A DNA stretch of 64,000 bases from Paenibacillus sp. HB172176 (GTDB lineage Bacteria > Bacillota > Bacilli > Paenibacillales > Paenibacillaceae), in the NCBI RefSeq assembly GCF_011947265.1, contig NZ_JAATHD010000003.1, positions 310,001 through 374,000 on the forward strand, in the 5' to 3' direction. Under the pieces are notes generated by a model that saw only the letters and a list, made by a program, of their open reading frames with translations, was not told the DNA's origin and did not search any database. Below are positions 32,172-41,182 of the stretch, piece after piece (within the stretch, counting starts at the first letter, position 1; every line of letters begins with the position of its first letter). A program made the translations under genes and the position numbers.

Positions 32172-33959
32172 ATGAGTGAAATGCAAGGCTTACAACCAAA
32201 TACCGTTGCATATCTGCTCCAGCAGAGAGCGATTCTCTATGGCGACGATATTGCATATCTGTATCCGGAATGGGGGCAAAGCTACAGCTGGTCCAAAATC
32301 TGGGACGAAGTAAAGCAGCTTGCGGGAGGATTGCTTAAACAGGGCGTAAGCAAGGGAGATCGCGTTGCTTTCCTCATGACCGGAAGAATAGAGCTCATCC
32401 TTTCCATGTACGCCGCTGCATGTATAGGCGCAGTGTCCGTGCCGCTCAATACATACTGCAGGAAGGATGAGCTGATCGCATACCTGAAGGAATCATCGCC
32501 CTCGCTCCTGCTGATCTCACGTGAAGGACATCGTCAGCATTACCCGTCGATGCTGAGAGAAATCGTTGACGATCTGTCGCGGCAAGAGGAGACGGACTGG
32601 CTTCCCCAGCGTATATTCGTGCAGGGCGAAAGCAAATCGGAGATGTTCGGCTTCCGCGACTATCGGGAATGGCTGATCTATGGAGGGAAGGAAGGAAGCG
32701 AGGAGAAGGAGCGCCTCTTGCAGCAGGCATGTCAAGCCGTGCAAGCGGATGATCCTCTCGTTCTCTTGTTCACTTCCGGAACGTTGGGGATGCCGAAGGG
32801 CGTGCTTCGCACAATGGCTTCTTTCCATGGGAAGACCTCGCCGGACGCGGGCGGAGACCGTAGCGTCAGATCGGGCTGGCTTCGGACGGCCAGCCTGAAA
32901 GTGATGCAGCGTTTCCGAATTCTCAATCTTCTGCCGCTCTATCATATGGGCGGCTTCGGCATGATACTTGGCAACCTGTCCGGCTACAATGTGAAAACGA
33001 TTATGATGAGCCGCTTTCATCCCGTAGAGGCTTTGGCAATTGCGGAGGAGCAGCGCTGCCATGTGCTTCTCGGCACACCCTATATGCTTCAAGGCATGAT
33101 GGTTGCTCCGGAGCGAGCCCGATATAGCTTGAAATCGGTGCTCGGCGTCGTGTTCACGTCGGCCTCCGTCAGTCCTTCCATCCTTCGCAAAATAAAGTCC
33201 GCCATAAATTTGCGCTTCTTCATCGTTAGCTACGGCTCTTCGGAAGCGGGAGCGGTAGCAAGCGGCACTTGCATTATGAACAAACGCATAGATTGGCTGC
33301 TGGCGCTGCTCTATAAGTTGCTCAAGCATACGAAACTGCTTGGCGGACTCATCCCGTTCGAGAAATTTATGGCCGAAGAAAATTCGCTCGCAGGCATTCT
33401 CGACAAGGAGGTGGAAGTGAAGGTTGTTGAACCTGACTCCGGGAAGCCGCTGCCAAAGGGAATTCCGGGGGAAATCATTATACGCAGCCATCGCGTGATG
33501 AAGTATACACGATTAATCCCCGTCGAGACGGACGGAACGGCGCAGTCCGAGCCAGGCTGGCATCGCTCCGGCGATTTGGGCTATCTGAATGAAGACAATC
33601 ATCTGGTCATTGCGGGAAGGCTGCATCGCTTAATCTCACGCGGCGGAGAGAAGATATCTCCCCTCGAAATCGAAAACGCGATACTAAGAAATGTCGAGGT
33701 TGAGGATGCCTTCGTGCTGGGCATTCCCGATGAGCTTTACGGCGAGCAAATCTGCGCTTGCGTCGTTGCCAAATCAGGTTCGACGCTGACCGAGGAACGT
33801 TTAAAGCACGAGTTGGCAAGGCAGCTGTCATCATTCAAGCTTCCCAAGGAGATCATTTTTCTGAAGCAGCTTCCACTGTCGCCTACAGGGAAAATATCAT
33901 TTGCCGAAATGGAGAATATAGCTAATTCTATGCTTCGAGAGCTGAGGAGAAACGCATAA
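32172..33959 (+). CDS. AMP-forming acyl-CoA synthetase / acyl-adenylate ligase
   Basis: The 595-residue enzyme should activate a carboxylic acid with ATP, probably a fatty or aryl acid. It shows the ANL superfamily motifs: LVLLFTSGTLGMPKGVLRTM (A3, P-loop), YHMGGFGMILG, VSYGSSEAGAVASG (A5), GWHRSGDLGYLNEDNHLVIAGRLHRLISRGGEKISPLEIE (A7-A8, written here as one region) and the C-terminal Lys in LSPTGKISFAEM (A10). The length is normal and there is no carrier protein domain. The ATG at 32172 follows GACGGAGG. The stop overlaps the start of the acyltransferase gene, so the two act together, perhaps by activating an acyl group that is then moved onto an envelope molecule. Confidence 0.85.
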   Translation: MSEMQGLQPNTVAYLLQQRAILYGDDIAYLYPEWGQSYSWSKIWDEVKQLAGGLLKQGVSKGDRVAFLMTGRIELILSMYAAACIGAVSVPLNTYCRKDELIAYLKESSPSLLLISREGHRQHYPSMLREIVDDLSRQEETDWLPQRIFVQGESKSEMFGFRDYREWLIYGGKEGSEEKERLLQQACQAVQADDPLVLLFTSGTLGMPKGVLRTMASFHGKTSPDAGGDRSVRSGWLRTASLKVMQRFRILNLLPLYHMGGFGMILGNLSGYNVKTIMMSRFHPVEALAIAEEQRCHVLLGTPYMLQGMMVAPERARYSLKSVLGVVFTSASVSPSILRKIKSAINLRFFIVSYGSSEAGAVASGTCIMNKRIDWLLALLYKLLKHTKLLGGLIPFEKFMAEENSLAGILDKEVEVKVVEPDSGKPLPKGIPGEIIIRSHRVMKYTRLIPVETDGTAQSEPGWHRSGDLGYLNEDNHLVIAGRLHRLISRGGEKISPLEIENAILRNVEVEDAFVLGIPDELYGEQICACVVAKSGSTLTEERLKHELARQLSSFKLPKEIIFLKQLPLSPTGKISFAEMENIANSMLRELRRNA

Positions 33960-35068
33960 TGAGCTCTCGGACGTATTATCCAGGAATTACTATCTTCAAG
34001 CTTGCCGGCGCGCTCGCGGTACTGTTCGCGCATTCGCTGTTCATTCCTTCGATGACGGAGATGACCTCGAGTCCGCTTGTGAACTATTTGCTTCTTCAAA
34101 TGAGAATCATTGTGCCATGCTTCTATGCGGCCGCAGGATTTCTGGCGTACAAGAGCTGGAGTCATGCTGAGGATTCCAAAGCCTATGTGCGCCGCTATGT
34201 GACCAGAATCGGATGGATCTACGGGATGTTCTGCCTTCTCTTCTTCTTCAAATTCAATATTCCCGCGTTGTTTAGCGGAGGTCTCGGCTTACATAATCTA
34301 TTCCTTCAATTCAAAATCATCGTGATGGCTGTGTTGGTGAACGGGCCGTTTGTTCAGCTCTGGTTCATTCCGCCGTTATTGTTCGGCGTCGTCTTATCCT
34401 ACGCGCTGCTTTCCAGGTCTTCTGCGCGGTTGTGGATTATACTCGCTGCGGCCGGATATTGCCTGAGCCAGCTGACCGCGGGAACGCTTCGAGGGGCCTA
34501 TGACGATGTCATGAACGGAGTCGCCTTCTTCCATACGACGGCGTATCAATATGCGGAGCTGGCATTCACGAGGTATATGGGCTTCGGGCTCGCATTCGTG
34601 CTGGCGGGAGCGCTGATTGCCAAATACGAGCAACTCTTTTTGCGACTAGCCATCAGGAGAGCTCTCCTGATGTCGGGAGCTGCAACATGCGTCGAAACCC
34701 TTCTGCTGCTCGGCTTCTCGAACTGGACGAACGACTATAAGCTGACGGTAAGTCTGCTTCCCAATACGCTTCTGTTATTCTATGGCGTTTTGGTTGTCAG
34801 AAATGATGCGGTGCGGCGGTATCATTCCGTGTTGTCCCTGTTCTGCCTGGTCTCGTATTGCGGTCATATTGTGTTCATGGAAGTGAATAATCTGCTGTTC
34901 GGCTGGCAGTATATCGGCATGCCTCTCGGCGTGTATCTGCTTCAATCCTTCCTGACGCTCATTGAATGCGTTGGATTAACGATCTTGCTTGCAAGGCGCA
35001 GCCGCAAGAGATGGCGGGCAAGCGCCGGGCATGTCCAGGATGCCGCCGTTGTACAAAAGAGCGGCTGA
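33959..35068 (+). CDS. Acyltransferase family 3 membrane protein
   Basis: The 369-residue protein has about ten membrane segments and the acyltransferase-3 signature near its start (GITIFKLAGALAVLFAHSLF, with the conserved His), then YAAAGFLAYKSW and ILLARRSRKRW at the end. Members acetylate or acylate surface glycans and lipids. The start overlaps the ligase stop by one base (TAATG), so production is coupled to the ligase. The acceptor is unknown. Confidence 0.8.
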   Translation: MSSRTYYPGITIFKLAGALAVLFAHSLFIPSMTEMTSSPLVNYLLLQMRIIVPCFYAAAGFLAYKSWSHAEDSKAYVRRYVTRIGWIYGMFCLLFFFKFNIPALFSGGLGLHNLFLQFKIIVMAVLVNGPFVQLWFIPPLLFGVVLSYALLSRSSARLWIILAAAGYCLSQLTAGTLRGAYDDVMNGVAFFHTTAYQYAELAFTRYMGFGLAFVLAGALIAKYEQLFLRLAIRRALLMSGAATCVETLLLLGFSNWTNDYKLTVSLLPNTLLLFYGVLVVRNDAVRRYHSVLSLFCLVSYCGHIVFMEVNNLLFGWQYIGMPLGVYLLQSFLTLIECVGLTILLARRSRKRWRASAGHVQDAAVVQKSG

Positions 35069-35083
35069 TTCGTTTCAGGTATA

Positions 35084-35127
35084 ACTGTCCCGCGAGGCTG
35101 AAGGCAGCGCCGCGAGACAGTTTTTTT
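35084..35127 (+). terminator. Rho-independent terminator
   Basis: An 11-bp stem with one mismatch (ACTGTCCCGCG/CGCGAGACAGT) is followed by TTTTTTT, 15 bases after the acyltransferase stop. Confidence 0.85.
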
Positions 35128-35230
35128 GCATTCGAAGAGGTGTATCAGGTATGCTTTTATTTATAGTAGGAAGTTTGTATGTGTTGCGGAGCGATGTTCA
35201 GCAGCAGATGGCGAGAAGGAGAGAGTGCAG

Positions 35231-35734
35231 ATGGCGATGGAGATTGAGAGAAAGTTTCTTCTGCCGCGGCTCCCGCGGGAGCAAATCGAGGCAGGAACAG
35301 TGACGATTCGCTCCCAGCAGAGAATTGAGCAGACGTATCTGGCGATGGACGACGATCAGGAGATAAGGGTTAGAAGGCTGATGGACTCGGCGACAGGGAG
35401 CGAGAGCTACACGCACACCTTCAAGAAAGGCAACGGGATGGTGCGCGAAGAGGTGGAATACGGCATCTCGGAGAGCATCTACAAACAGATGACAGCCGCA
35501 TTCGGCTTGGAGCCGCTTACGAAGAACCGGTTGACGGGCGATTGGAATGGCATTGGAATAGAGATCGATATCTACGACCAGATTGATTTGGCAGTGCTGG
35601 AGGTGGAATTCGAGTCGCTCGATGAAGCTAACGCCTTCGTCCCGCCGGAGTGGTTCGGCGAGGATATCTCCTCGCAGAAGCAATACAGCAACAAGACGGT
35701 ATGGAAGTCATTGCAGGGCGGCAAGTTCCCATGA
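35231..35734 (+). CDS. CYTH-domain protein (triphosphate tunnel metalloenzyme)
   Basis: The 167-residue protein begins with the defining EIERKFLL motif and continues with charged strand pairs (DDQEIRVRRLM, YTHTFKKGNGMVREEVEYGI, NGIGIEIDIYDQIDLAVLEVEFES) that line the catalytic tunnel. Such enzymes hydrolyse tripolyphosphate, ATP or thiamine triphosphate. The ATG at 35231 follows GAAGGAGAG. The length fits the short CYTH type. The stop overlaps the start of a decayed ATPase gene, so the two were once an operon. Confidence 0.88.
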   Translation: MAMEIERKFLLPRLPREQIEAGTVTIRSQQRIEQTYLAMDDDQEIRVRRLMDSATGSESYTHTFKKGNGMVREEVEYGISESIYKQMTAAFGLEPLTKNRLTGDWNGIGIEIDIYDQIDLAVLEVEFESLDEANAFVPPEWFGEDISSQKQYSNKTVWKSLQGGKFP

Positions 35735-35923
35735 GTCTTCACGAAGCGCATGGTTATTTGAGAGCCTTGTCTCTGGTTAGGGAGAGCGTGCCTTCGTTCT
35801 CGGGGTATCCCAACGAAGAGAACAACCTGGAAGAATACCGGGCATTACATGATTACAAAGCAGTTTCTGAATCGTCCCCAGCAGATGATGCGGGAGCTGT
35901 TCAGCGACCAAGAGGAGGAATAA
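35731..35923 (+). pseudogene. Relic of an AAA-family ATPase gene (internal deletion plus frameshift)
   Basis: An ATG overlapping the CYTH stop begins a frame with YLRALSLVRESVPSFSGYP, the usual N-terminus of small AAA/ABC-type predicted ATPases (normally continuing FxLPAI...GENGSGKST). The Walker motifs are absent. Instead the sequence jumps to LEEY, and in another frame GHYMITKQFLNRPQQMMREL FSDQEEE ends in TAA at 35921-35923, the usual C-terminus of the same family (LEETEHY-x-ITxxFLNxPxxML). One extra T before ACCGGG explains the shift. The original reading frame continues to 35934 as an unrelated tail. The gene has thus lost its middle, about 180 codons by family length. Confidence 0.7.
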
Positions 35924-35930
35924 CGGTTAG

Positions 35931-36944
35931 ATGAGATTCGGAATCATTGGAACGAATTGGATAACAGATCGATTCATCGCGGGAGCGAGCCTGCATGAGA
36001 GATTCGAGCTTGCGGCAGTCTATTCGCGGACGGAAGAGAAGGCAAGGGAGTTCGCGGACAAGCATGCGATACCAGGCCGCTATACGGATGTGGAGGAGAT
36101 GGCCGCGAGCGGCAATATTGACGCGCTCTACATCGCGAGTCCGAACAGCTTGCACGCGGAGCAAGCGATTGCGGCCATGAAGCGCGGCATACACGTGCTG
36201 TGCGAGAAGCCGATTGCCTCCAACAGCCGCGAGCTGGAGAAGATGATTGCCGCGGCCCGCGAACATAACGTCTTGTTGATGGAAGCCGTCAAATCAACGA
36301 CGATGCCCGGCTTCGGCGCGATTCGCGACAATCTGAAGGAGCTGGGGCCGGTCAGACGATATATGGCATCCTTCTGCCAATATTCCTCGCGATACGACGC
36401 TTACAAAGCGGGCACGATATTGAACGCGTTCAAGCCCGAGTTCTCTAACGGCGCTCTCATGGACATCGGCATTTACTGCATTTATCCGGCGTTCGTCTTG
36501 TTTGGCAAGCCGAAGGCAATCAAGGCGAACGGATTGCTGCTGGAATCCGGCGTCGATGGAGAAGGAAGCATTCTGATGGAATACGATGGGATGGAGGCGG
36601 TGCTGATGTATTCGAAGATCAGCAGCTCACAGGCGCCTTCCGAGATTCAAGGCGAGGCGGGAAATATGATTATTCGTTCCATCAGCGAGCCAGCTCAGCT
36701 TGAGCTGCAGTATCGCAATGGGAGCACGAAGGATTTATCCCGCCCGACGATGGAGCATAATATGTACTACGAGGTCGAGGAATTCATACGAACGGTTGAA
36801 GAAGGACGCAGGGAATCCGCCGTGAACAGCTTCGCCGTATCCCTCGAAGTGATGCGAATCATGGACGAGGCGCGCAGACAAATCGGGCTGATATATCCTG
36901 CGGATGGGGGGACGCTATGCGTTTCATCGACAATAAGGGCATAA
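35931..36944 (+). CDS. Gfo/Idh/MocA-family oxidoreductase
   Basis: The 337-residue NAD(P)-dependent dehydrogenase starts with a Rossmann fold (MRFGIIGTNWITDRFIAGAS), has IASPNSLHAEQAIAAMKRGI and the catalytic-lysine motif HVLCEKPIASN, and a C-terminal substrate domain (GALMDIGIYCIYPAFVLFG). It probably oxidises or reduces a sugar or inositol derivative. The start at 35931 follows GAGGAGGAATAAC. It overlaps the lipoate ligase start by 28 bases, a likely operon though the functions are not obviously linked. Confidence 0.85.
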   Translation: MRFGIIGTNWITDRFIAGASLHERFELAAVYSRTEEKAREFADKHAIPGRYTDVEEMAASGNIDALYIASPNSLHAEQAIAAMKRGIHVLCEKPIASNSRELEKMIAAAREHNVLLMEAVKSTTMPGFGAIRDNLKELGPVRRYMASFCQYSSRYDAYKAGTILNAFKPEFSNGALMDIGIYCIYPAFVLFGKPKAIKANGLLLESGVDGEGSILMEYDGMEAVLMYSKISSSQAPSEIQGEAGNMIIRSISEPAQLELQYRNGSTKDLSRPTMEHNMYYEVEEFIRTVEEGRRESAVNSFAVSLEVMRIMDEARRQIGLIYPADGGTLCVSSTIRA

Positions 36945-37906
36945 CGGATCCGGCGCTGAATCTGGCGCTTGAGGAATACGCGCTCAGATCTCTGCCCGAA
37001 GGGGATTATCTGCTCTTCTATATCAATGAGCCTTCCATCATTATCGGGAAAAATCAGAATACGGCGGAGGAAGTGAACGCGGAATACGTGGAGGCCAACA
37101 AGCTGCATGTTGTGCGAAGATTGTCAGGCGGCGGTGCGGTCTATCATGATCTCGGCAATTTGAATTTCAGCTTTATCATGAAGGATGACGGAAAGTCGTT
37201 CCATAATTTCAAGAAGTTCACCGAACCGGTCGTCAAGGCGCTGCGCGACCTTGGTGTCGAGGCCGAGCTCAGCGGCAGGAATGATCTTCAGGTCGGCGAA
37301 CGCAAAATTTCCGGCAACGCCCAGTTCTACTCCAAAGGGAAAATGTTCAGTCACGGCACGCTGCTGTTCGATTCCGAAATCGAGAATGTCGTCTCCGCGC
37401 TGAAGGTAAACGCGGAGAAATACGTCTCGAAAGCAACGAAATCGATTCGGAGCCGCGTTGCGAATATTTCGGAGTTTCTGAAGGAGGGGATGACGATCGG
37501 GGAATTCCGCGAGAAGATTCTTCGCTCCCTGTTCGAAGGCTCCGAGGATATCTCGTTCTACGAGCTGAGCGAGCAAGACTGGGAGGAAGTACGGAAGCTG
37601 GCCGAGGAGCGCTATCGGAGCTGGGCGTGGAATTACGGCAATTCTCCGAAATTCAACATTCAACAGAAGAAGAGAATCGAAGGCGTCGGCACCTTCGATG
37701 TGCGGCTTCAGGTCGAAGAGGGCGTGATTACAGAGGCGGTCATCTTCGGCGATTACTTCGGCCGGGAGGACAGCCGCGAGGTGACGGAGAGACTGGTCGG
37801 AATGCCGTATCAGGCAGATTCGCTGCGGGAGCTCGCGAAGAGCCTGGAGCTGAATCGTTATTTCGGAGCGATCACGGAGGAAGAGTGGCTGAGTTTGCTT
37901 CTCTAG
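36917..37906 (+). CDS. lplA: Lipoate-protein ligase A
   Basis: The 329-residue enzyme should attach lipoate to lipoyl domains of 2-oxoacid dehydrogenases. The signature VVRRLSGGGAVYHDLGNLNF is complete. SGNAQFYSKGKMFSHGTLLF and a C-terminal accessory domain (FNIQQKKRIEGVGTFDVRLQ) match the two-domain LplA/LplJ type of Firmicutes, which uses free lipoate and ATP. The ATG at 36917 follows GGGGGGA inside the end of the preceding gene. Confidence 0.92.
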   Translation: MRFIDNKGITDPALNLALEEYALRSLPEGDYLLFYINEPSIIIGKNQNTAEEVNAEYVEANKLHVVRRLSGGGAVYHDLGNLNFSFIMKDDGKSFHNFKKFTEPVVKALRDLGVEAELSGRNDLQVGERKISGNAQFYSKGKMFSHGTLLFDSEIENVVSALKVNAEKYVSKATKSIRSRVANISEFLKEGMTIGEFREKILRSLFEGSEDISFYELSEQDWEEVRKLAEERYRSWAWNYGNSPKFNIQQKKRIEGVGTFDVRLQVEEGVITEAVIFGDYFGREDSREVTERLVGMPYQADSLRELAKSLELNRYFGAITEEEWLSLLL

Positions 37907-37927
37907 GGCGCGTTTGCAAACCCGCCC
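37906..37927. other. Near-perfect 22-bp palindrome after lplA
   Basis: GGGCG-C-GTTTGCAAAC-C-CGCCC overlaps the last base of the lplA stop codon. It could act as a weak terminator in either direction (no T-tract) or a protein binding site. The remaining bases to 38022 show nothing else. Confidence 0.35.
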
Positions 37928-38022
37928 CAGCCCTCTCCAGCTGTTAAGCCGGACGAACTTTTGCCCTTCCACAAATTGCGGTCGGTTGAAAGGTCGGACG
38001 ATGCTCCTGCAATCGGGAGCGG

Positions 38023-38871
38023 CTACAGACGCTCCGACGTTTCGTAGATCTGGCGGTATGCGGTGGGCGTCATCCCTTCATGGGACAGAAACCGCTTGTT
38101 GAAATAGCTTACGCTGGGATAACCGGCCTCCATCGCAATCTGGCCGATGGAGGCCGTTCGCCGTTCCAGAAGCCATTGCTTTGCGGTCTGCAGACGGCAG
38201 CGGGTGATGAAATCCATCGGCGTCATCTGCATGGCGCTCTTGAACAGCTTGCAGAAATAATGCGGCGTCACCTGCGCCTGCTCCGCCCAATAATCCAGCT
38301 CGAACGGCCTGGTCGCTTCTTGCTGCATCAGAGGAAGGAGACGGGTAATGCGATTCCCGGACAGTCCGGCTTTGCCGCTTGTCTTCGGCGTTGCGTATTG
38401 AACGAACAAAGTGAGCAGCGCATAGGTCAAGGTGGACAAATGATGGGGACGGAGCATGCGGTGTTCCGCCGCTTCGCGCAGCAGCTCTTCATGAGCTTGC
38501 TCCCAAAGCTCCGTCTGCCTGAGCGACCAGATCAGGCTGCGGTGCAGCTTGCCTTGAACGAAATACGTCTGCAGACTTTCGCCGTAGAAGTGAAACCAGC
38601 GAATATTCCACGGATCGTCCTTGCTGCTGTAATACAACTGCTCCTGAAGAGGCGAATAGAGCACGGCATCTCCTGGGCCGAGCGTATGAACAATGCCGTC
38701 AATCTCGACATGCCCTTTGCCGCTGACGACGTAATGAATGTTGTAATTGTTCAGCGCCCCCGCTTCGCGATAGGAGTAATGATCGGGATGATCATAATAA
38801 TGTCCGATGGATTCAGGCATGCAGAAGTAGGGGCTTTGCGGCAGCGTGAGCAGATGGCTTTGTCTCTGCAT
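38023..38871 (-). CDS. AraC-family transcriptional regulator with N-terminal cupin domain
   Basis: The 282-residue protein has an N-terminal sugar-sensing cupin (NYNIHYVVSGKGHVEIDGIV, DAVLYSPLQEQLYY) and C-terminal double helix-turn-helix (WAEQAQVTPHYFCKLFKSAM, QIAMEAGYPSVSYFNKRFLS with HEGMTPTAYR). It is divergent from a Gfo/Idh dehydrogenase and aldo/keto reductase pair, which it probably activates. The ATG follows GGAGGATCGCC. A palindrome AACAATATTGTT (38886-38897) lies 15 bases upstream of the start. Confidence 0.88.
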   Translation of the reverse strand: MQRQSHLLTLPQSPYFCMPESIGHYYDHPDHYSYREAGALNNYNIHYVVSGKGHVEIDGIVHTLGPGDAVLYSPLQEQLYYSSKDDPWNIRWFHFYGESLQTYFVQGKLHRSLIWSLRQTELWEQAHEELLREAAEHRMLRPHHLSTLTYALLTLFVQYATPKTSGKAGLSGNRITRLLPLMQQEATRPFELDYWAEQAQVTPHYFCKLFKSAMQMTPMDFITRCRLQTAKQWLLERRTASIGQIAMEAGYPSVSYFNKRFLSHEGMTPTAYRQIYETSERL

Positions 38872-38921
38872 GGCGATCCTCCAATAACAATATTGTTGTA
38901 ATGTCGTTCAAAATATTATCA

Positions 38922-38950
38922 TTTTCATTTTAATCTAGGGGGTTTATAAT
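38922..38950 (+). promoter_or_regulatory. Sigma-A promoter of the 38990 dehydrogenase gene
   Basis: TTTTCA (38922-38927), 17 bases, TATAAT (38945-38950), 39 bases before the ATG. The shared intergenic region with the araC-type gene holds the palindrome AACAATATTGTT at 38886-38897. Confidence 0.6.
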
Positions 38951-38989
38951 CGCAATATCGTATTAAATACAAAACAAGGAGCTGAAGTA

Positions 38990-39994
38990 ATGATGACGGA
39001 CAAAAAGTTGAGATGGGGCATTCTGGGTTGTGCGGGCATTGCCAAGCGTTCGGTAATTCCTGGTGTCCAAGCATCCCGTTGGAACGAAGTCGCAGCGATC
39101 GCAAGCCGCAATATCGATAAAGCCGAGGAAACGGCGAAAGCGCTTCAAATTTCAACTGCATACGGAAGCTATGAAGAATTGCTCGCTGACGATTCGCTCG
39201 ATGTGATCTATATCCCGCTGCCGAATCATCTGCATATGGAATGGACGATCCGCGCGGCCGAAGCAGGCAAGCATATACTGTGCGAGAAGCCGCTGGCGCT
39301 TAATGCGGAGGAAGCGGCAAGAATGGCGGAGGCTTGCGAGAAGGCAGGCGTTCAATTGCTGGAGGCGTTCATGTATCGCTGGGATTCCCGTTACGACAAG
39401 ATCAAGGAAATCATCGATTCCGGCGAGATTGGAGAGCTGCGCGGCATTCGCAGCGCGTTCACCTTCAATAATGCGAAGGACAAGGGCAATGTTCGTTACC
39501 GCAAGGAATGGGGCGGCGGCTCCCTCTACGATGTGGGCTGTTACCCGATCAGCGCGGCAAGATTGTTGCTCGGAGAAGAGCCAGTCGCGGCAACCGTACA
39601 AGCGATCTTCTCTCCCGAGCATGATGATGTGGATATGATGGCTTCAGGCTTGCTGGAGTTCGAGGGCGGCGTATCCTTGACCTTCGACTGCGGCATGTGG
39701 GCCGCGTTCCGCAATCCGCTCGAGGTGCTGGGCACGGAAGGCATTATCGAGGTTCCTTCCGCATTCGTGACGAATGCCCAGAACAGCGGTAATTTCTATG
39801 TCAGCGCAAGAGGAGAGCGCCGTCTTGTTGAGGTCGAGGCTGTGAATGCTTATACCGCCCAAGCTGATGCGATGTATCGCGCCGTCACGGGAACCGAAGC
39901 GCCGCGCTTTGATTCGCAAGACGCGATTCGCAATATGAAGGTCATCGACGCTTGCCTGAAGTCGGCAAGAGAGCGCGCAAGAATCGAACTATAA
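38990..39994 (+). CDS. Gfo/Idh/MocA-family oxidoreductase (second copy type)
   Basis: The 334-residue dehydrogenase has the Rossmann start LRWGILGCAGIAKRSVIPGV, IPLPNHLHMEWTIRAAEAGK, the lysine motif HILCEKPLALNAEEA and the C-terminal domain (KEWGGGSLYDVGCYPISAAR). It differs from the one at 35931 and resembles the glucose-fructose oxidoreductase or 1,5-anhydrofructose reductase branch. The ATG has AAGGAGCTGAAG upstream. It is followed after 17 bases by an aldo/keto reductase, so the pair likely handles one sugar under the AraC-type regulator. Confidence 0.85.
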   Translation: MMTDKKLRWGILGCAGIAKRSVIPGVQASRWNEVAAIASRNIDKAEETAKALQISTAYGSYEELLADDSLDVIYIPLPNHLHMEWTIRAAEAGKHILCEKPLALNAEEAARMAEACEKAGVQLLEAFMYRWDSRYDKIKEIIDSGEIGELRGIRSAFTFNNAKDKGNVRYRKEWGGGSLYDVGCYPISAARLLLGEEPVAATVQAIFSPEHDDVDMMASGLLEFEGGVSLTFDCGMWAAFRNPLEVLGTEGIIEVPSAFVTNAQNSGNFYVSARGERRLVEVEAVNAYTAQADAMYRAVTGTEAPRFDSQDAIRNMKVIDACLKSARERARIEL

Positions 39995-40011
39995 CGGGAG
40001 GGAAGACCACT

Positions 40012-40941
40012 ATGGACTATATTCAAATCGAAGGCTGCGAGAAGCCGGTATCCAGACTGATGAAGGGCACGGATTATTTCAGGCATGACACCTATGAGAA
40101 AGCGGCCGCGAACTTCGACGCCTATCTTGCCATCGGAGGCAATTCGCTGGATTCCGCGCATATTTATTGCGGCGGCGAAAGCGAAGAAGTTATCGGCCGT
40201 TACATGAAGGAACGCGGCAATCGCGATCAAATCGTCATTCTGACCAAAGGCGCGCATCATGATTCGAACGGGCCCCGCGTTAGCAAGGCGCATATCGATC
40301 ATGATTTGCAGATCAGCCTGGAGCGCTTGCAGACGAATTTCATCGACTTGTACGGCCTTCACCGCGATGACCCGAACACGCCGGTTGAGGTGATTATCGA
40401 CGCGCTTAACAGGCATGTGGCGGAAGGGACCGTGGGAGCGATCGGCGTATCGAACTGGACCTGGCAGCGCATCGAAGAAGCAAATCGGTATGCGAAGAAC
40501 AATGGCCTTAGAGGCTTCACCTTCAGCAGTCCGAATCTGAGCCTGGCGAAGGCGAACGAGCCGTTCTGGGCGGGCTGCGTGTCCGCGGACGAGGAGACGA
40601 TCGCTTGGCATGAGAAGGAGCAGCTTCCGCTCTTGTCCTGGTCCTCGCAGGCAAGAGGTTTCTTCACGGGTCGCTTTACGCCTGAAGATCGCAGCAATGC
40701 CGATCTTGTGCGCGTATTCTACAGCGACAACAACTGGGAACGCCTGGAGCGGGCTCGCAAGCTCGGCGAAGACAAAGGCGCGACGGCAATTGAGATTGCG
40801 CTGGCCTATGTATTGAACCAATCGTTCCCGACCTGCGCCTTGATTGGAGCTCAAAGCGAAGCGGAGCTGAAATCCTGCGACAAAGGCTCTCGAATCAAGC
40901 TCACGAAGGAAGAGATGGACTGGCTGGATTTGAAGGCTTAA
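40012..40941 (+). CDS. Aldo/keto reductase
   Basis: The 309-residue NADPH-dependent reductase keeps the catalytic tetrad: D47 and Y52 (LDSAHIYCGG), K79 (LTKGAHH) and H117 (YGLHRDD). Other family signatures are VGAIGVSNWTWQRI and the C-terminal EIALAYVLNQSFPTCALIGA with the nucleotide phosphate-binding segment. The ATG at 40012 follows GGGAGGGAAG; the upstream extension to 39952 inside the dehydrogenase gene is unlikely. Substrate unknown, most likely a sugar aldehyde or ketone. Confidence 0.88.
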   Translation: MDYIQIEGCEKPVSRLMKGTDYFRHDTYEKAAANFDAYLAIGGNSLDSAHIYCGGESEEVIGRYMKERGNRDQIVILTKGAHHDSNGPRVSKAHIDHDLQISLERLQTNFIDLYGLHRDDPNTPVEVIIDALNRHVAEGTVGAIGVSNWTWQRIEEANRYAKNNGLRGFTFSSPNLSLAKANEPFWAGCVSADEETIAWHEKEQLPLLSWSSQARGFFTGRFTPEDRSNADLVRVFYSDNNWERLERARKLGEDKGATAIEIALAYVLNQSFPTCALIGAQSEAELKSCDKGSRIKLTKEEMDWLDLKA

Positions 40942-40995
40942 GGACATTTTATAGGGTGACTGTAAGGCCAGAACCAATCACTAAAGGTATGAATG

Positions 40996-41028
40996 CCGAG
41001 AACAGCTTCTTGCTGCTCTCGGTTTTTT
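40996..41028 (+). terminator. Rho-independent terminator
   Basis: The stem CCGAGAACAGC/GCTGCTCTCGG (one mismatch) is followed by TTTTTT, 55 bases after the aldo/keto reductase stop. Confidence 0.85.
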
Positions 41029-41182
41029 GTGCGCTTAACTTCCGATTGCAGTATTTAAAGGGGGGGAGAGAAGGAGAAGAAACAGGTGGTGGAGAAAATT
41101 AGAGATTAGAGATGATATTTAATTGAGAATACATGGAAACAAATTCATTCCTTCTTGCGTCTTAATGTACGAGGTGATTGAG

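Noticed and set aside
39850-40977. Minus-strand open frame of 375 codons over the aldo/keto reductase gene
   Set aside because: The plus strand has an intact catalytic tetrad and a good start; the opposite frame has no start site and no family pattern.
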